Positions 63,740 through 64,000 of a DNA stretch of 64,000 nucleotides are shown here, one piece after another (position 1 is the stretch's first letter; each line of letters opens with the position of its first letter). The notes under the pieces were generated by a model. It ran no database searches and was not told where the DNA came from. It saw only the letters and a list, made by a program, of their open reading frames with translations. The DNA is taken from contig PAQI01000024.1 in assembly GCA_002709235.1 (NCBI GenBank), positions 207,581-271,580 of the forward strand. Reading direction: 5' to 3'. The DNA comes from Hirschia sp. Lineage in GTDB: Bacteria; Pseudomonadota; Alphaproteobacteria; Caulobacterales; Hyphomonadaceae. Made by a program: the position numbers and the translations under genes.

Positions 63740-64000
63740 ATGTCCTCAACGCCATCTCCATTCATGGTCCAGTATCTGGAAATCAAGGCGCGCCACCCCG
63801 ATGCGCTTTTGTTTTTCCGCATGGGCGATTTTTACGAGCTCTTCTTCGAGGATGCCGTGCAGGCCGCCGAGGCGCTGGACATCACCCTGACGGCGCGCGG
63901 GCACAATCATGATGGTGAAAAAATACCCATGGCAGGCGTGCCGTTCCATGCCGCCGAAGGCTATCTTGCGCGTCTGATCCGGCAGGGCTTTCGCGTGGCT
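63740..64000 (+). CDS. mutS: DNA mismatch repair protein MutS, N-terminal part
   Basis: The first 87 codons; the frame is open at the window edge. After [20 protein letters not shown], the mismatch-reading motif [15 protein letters not shown] has the conserved Phe-x-Glu analogue (F-Y-E), and [21 protein letters not shown] follows. The ATG at 63740 is chosen; another Met at codon 9 is in frame. Divergent from maeB, the usual arrangement in alphaproteobacteria. Confidence 0.95.
   Translation, partial: MSSTPSPFMVQYLEIKARHPDALLFFRMGDFYELFFEDAVQAAEALDITLTARGHNHDGEKIPMAGVPFHAAEGYLARLIRQGFRVA

Noticed and set aside
1-64000. Prophage, insertion sequence, CRISPR array, toxin-antitoxin or restriction system
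   Set aside because: None was seen; gene content is core metabolism, replication and envelope.

Overview
The window looks like the replication-origin region of an alphaproteobacterium of the Caulobacterales/Maricaulales type. Four things point there: the gene order parB-parA-rsmG-mnmG-mnmE-rho-hemJ-hemH-hemE followed by ppsR-maf-aroE-coaE-dnaQ-secB; four parS sites; perfect or near-perfect CtrA boxes (TTAA-N7-TTAA) and clustered GANTC (CcrM) sites beside hemE; and NtrZ-, CenR- and ShkA-like proteins. The genus cannot be fixed from the sequence alone. No phage, insertion sequence, CRISPR array or rRNA operon was seen, so this is largely core chromosome.

Layout. 1-671: end of hisF, then hisE. 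668-11002: a run of minus-strand genes (parBA, rsmG, mnmG, mnmE, a Spx/ArsC-like protein, rho, hemJ, hemH, hemE) with four parS sites. 11003-11367: a Caulobacter-like origin with CtrA boxes, DnaA-like boxes and GANTC sites. 11368-14927: a tightly overlapping plus-strand run ppsR-maf-aroE-coaE-dnaQ. 14928-22080: secB, TimA-like, mltA, smr, then holA-lptE-leuS. Transcription diverges at the origin, as expected if it is the replication start.

22-31 kb is rich in envelope genes: a DUF3576 lipoprotein, a porin, an NtrZ-like periplasmic protein, a degenerate ThiE-like protein, the PLP protein YggS, an L,D-transpeptidase, a CenR-like regulator, and a two-gene unit encoding a 701-residue membrane-anchored repeat protein and a BON-OmpA protein. 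This pair is my best candidate for an undescribed system: about 18 copies of a D-L-x-P-hydrophobic repeat, a C-terminal helix-hairpin-helix-like domain, and a partner expected to bind peptidoglycan. A tRNA-Gly(GCC) follows at 30.9 kb.

31-51 kb holds an aldo/keto reductase, alkB, dnaK (behind a good heat-shock-type promoter) and dnaJ, dapB, an amidase, a cyclophilin lipoprotein, gloA, small membrane proteins, nth, an ATP-grasp protein, a PfkB kinase, an HxlR/isomerase divergon, hrcA-grpE, rph, a LysR regulator with a striking operator, an XRE/DUF2975 pair, rdgB and hemW.

51-64 kb repeats the enterobacterial lpoA/rsmI-yraN-dolP arrangement without diaA, then gshB, a small secreted protein, comM, a ShkA-like hybrid kinase translationally coupled to an AmpG-like permease, maeB and the 5' end of mutS.
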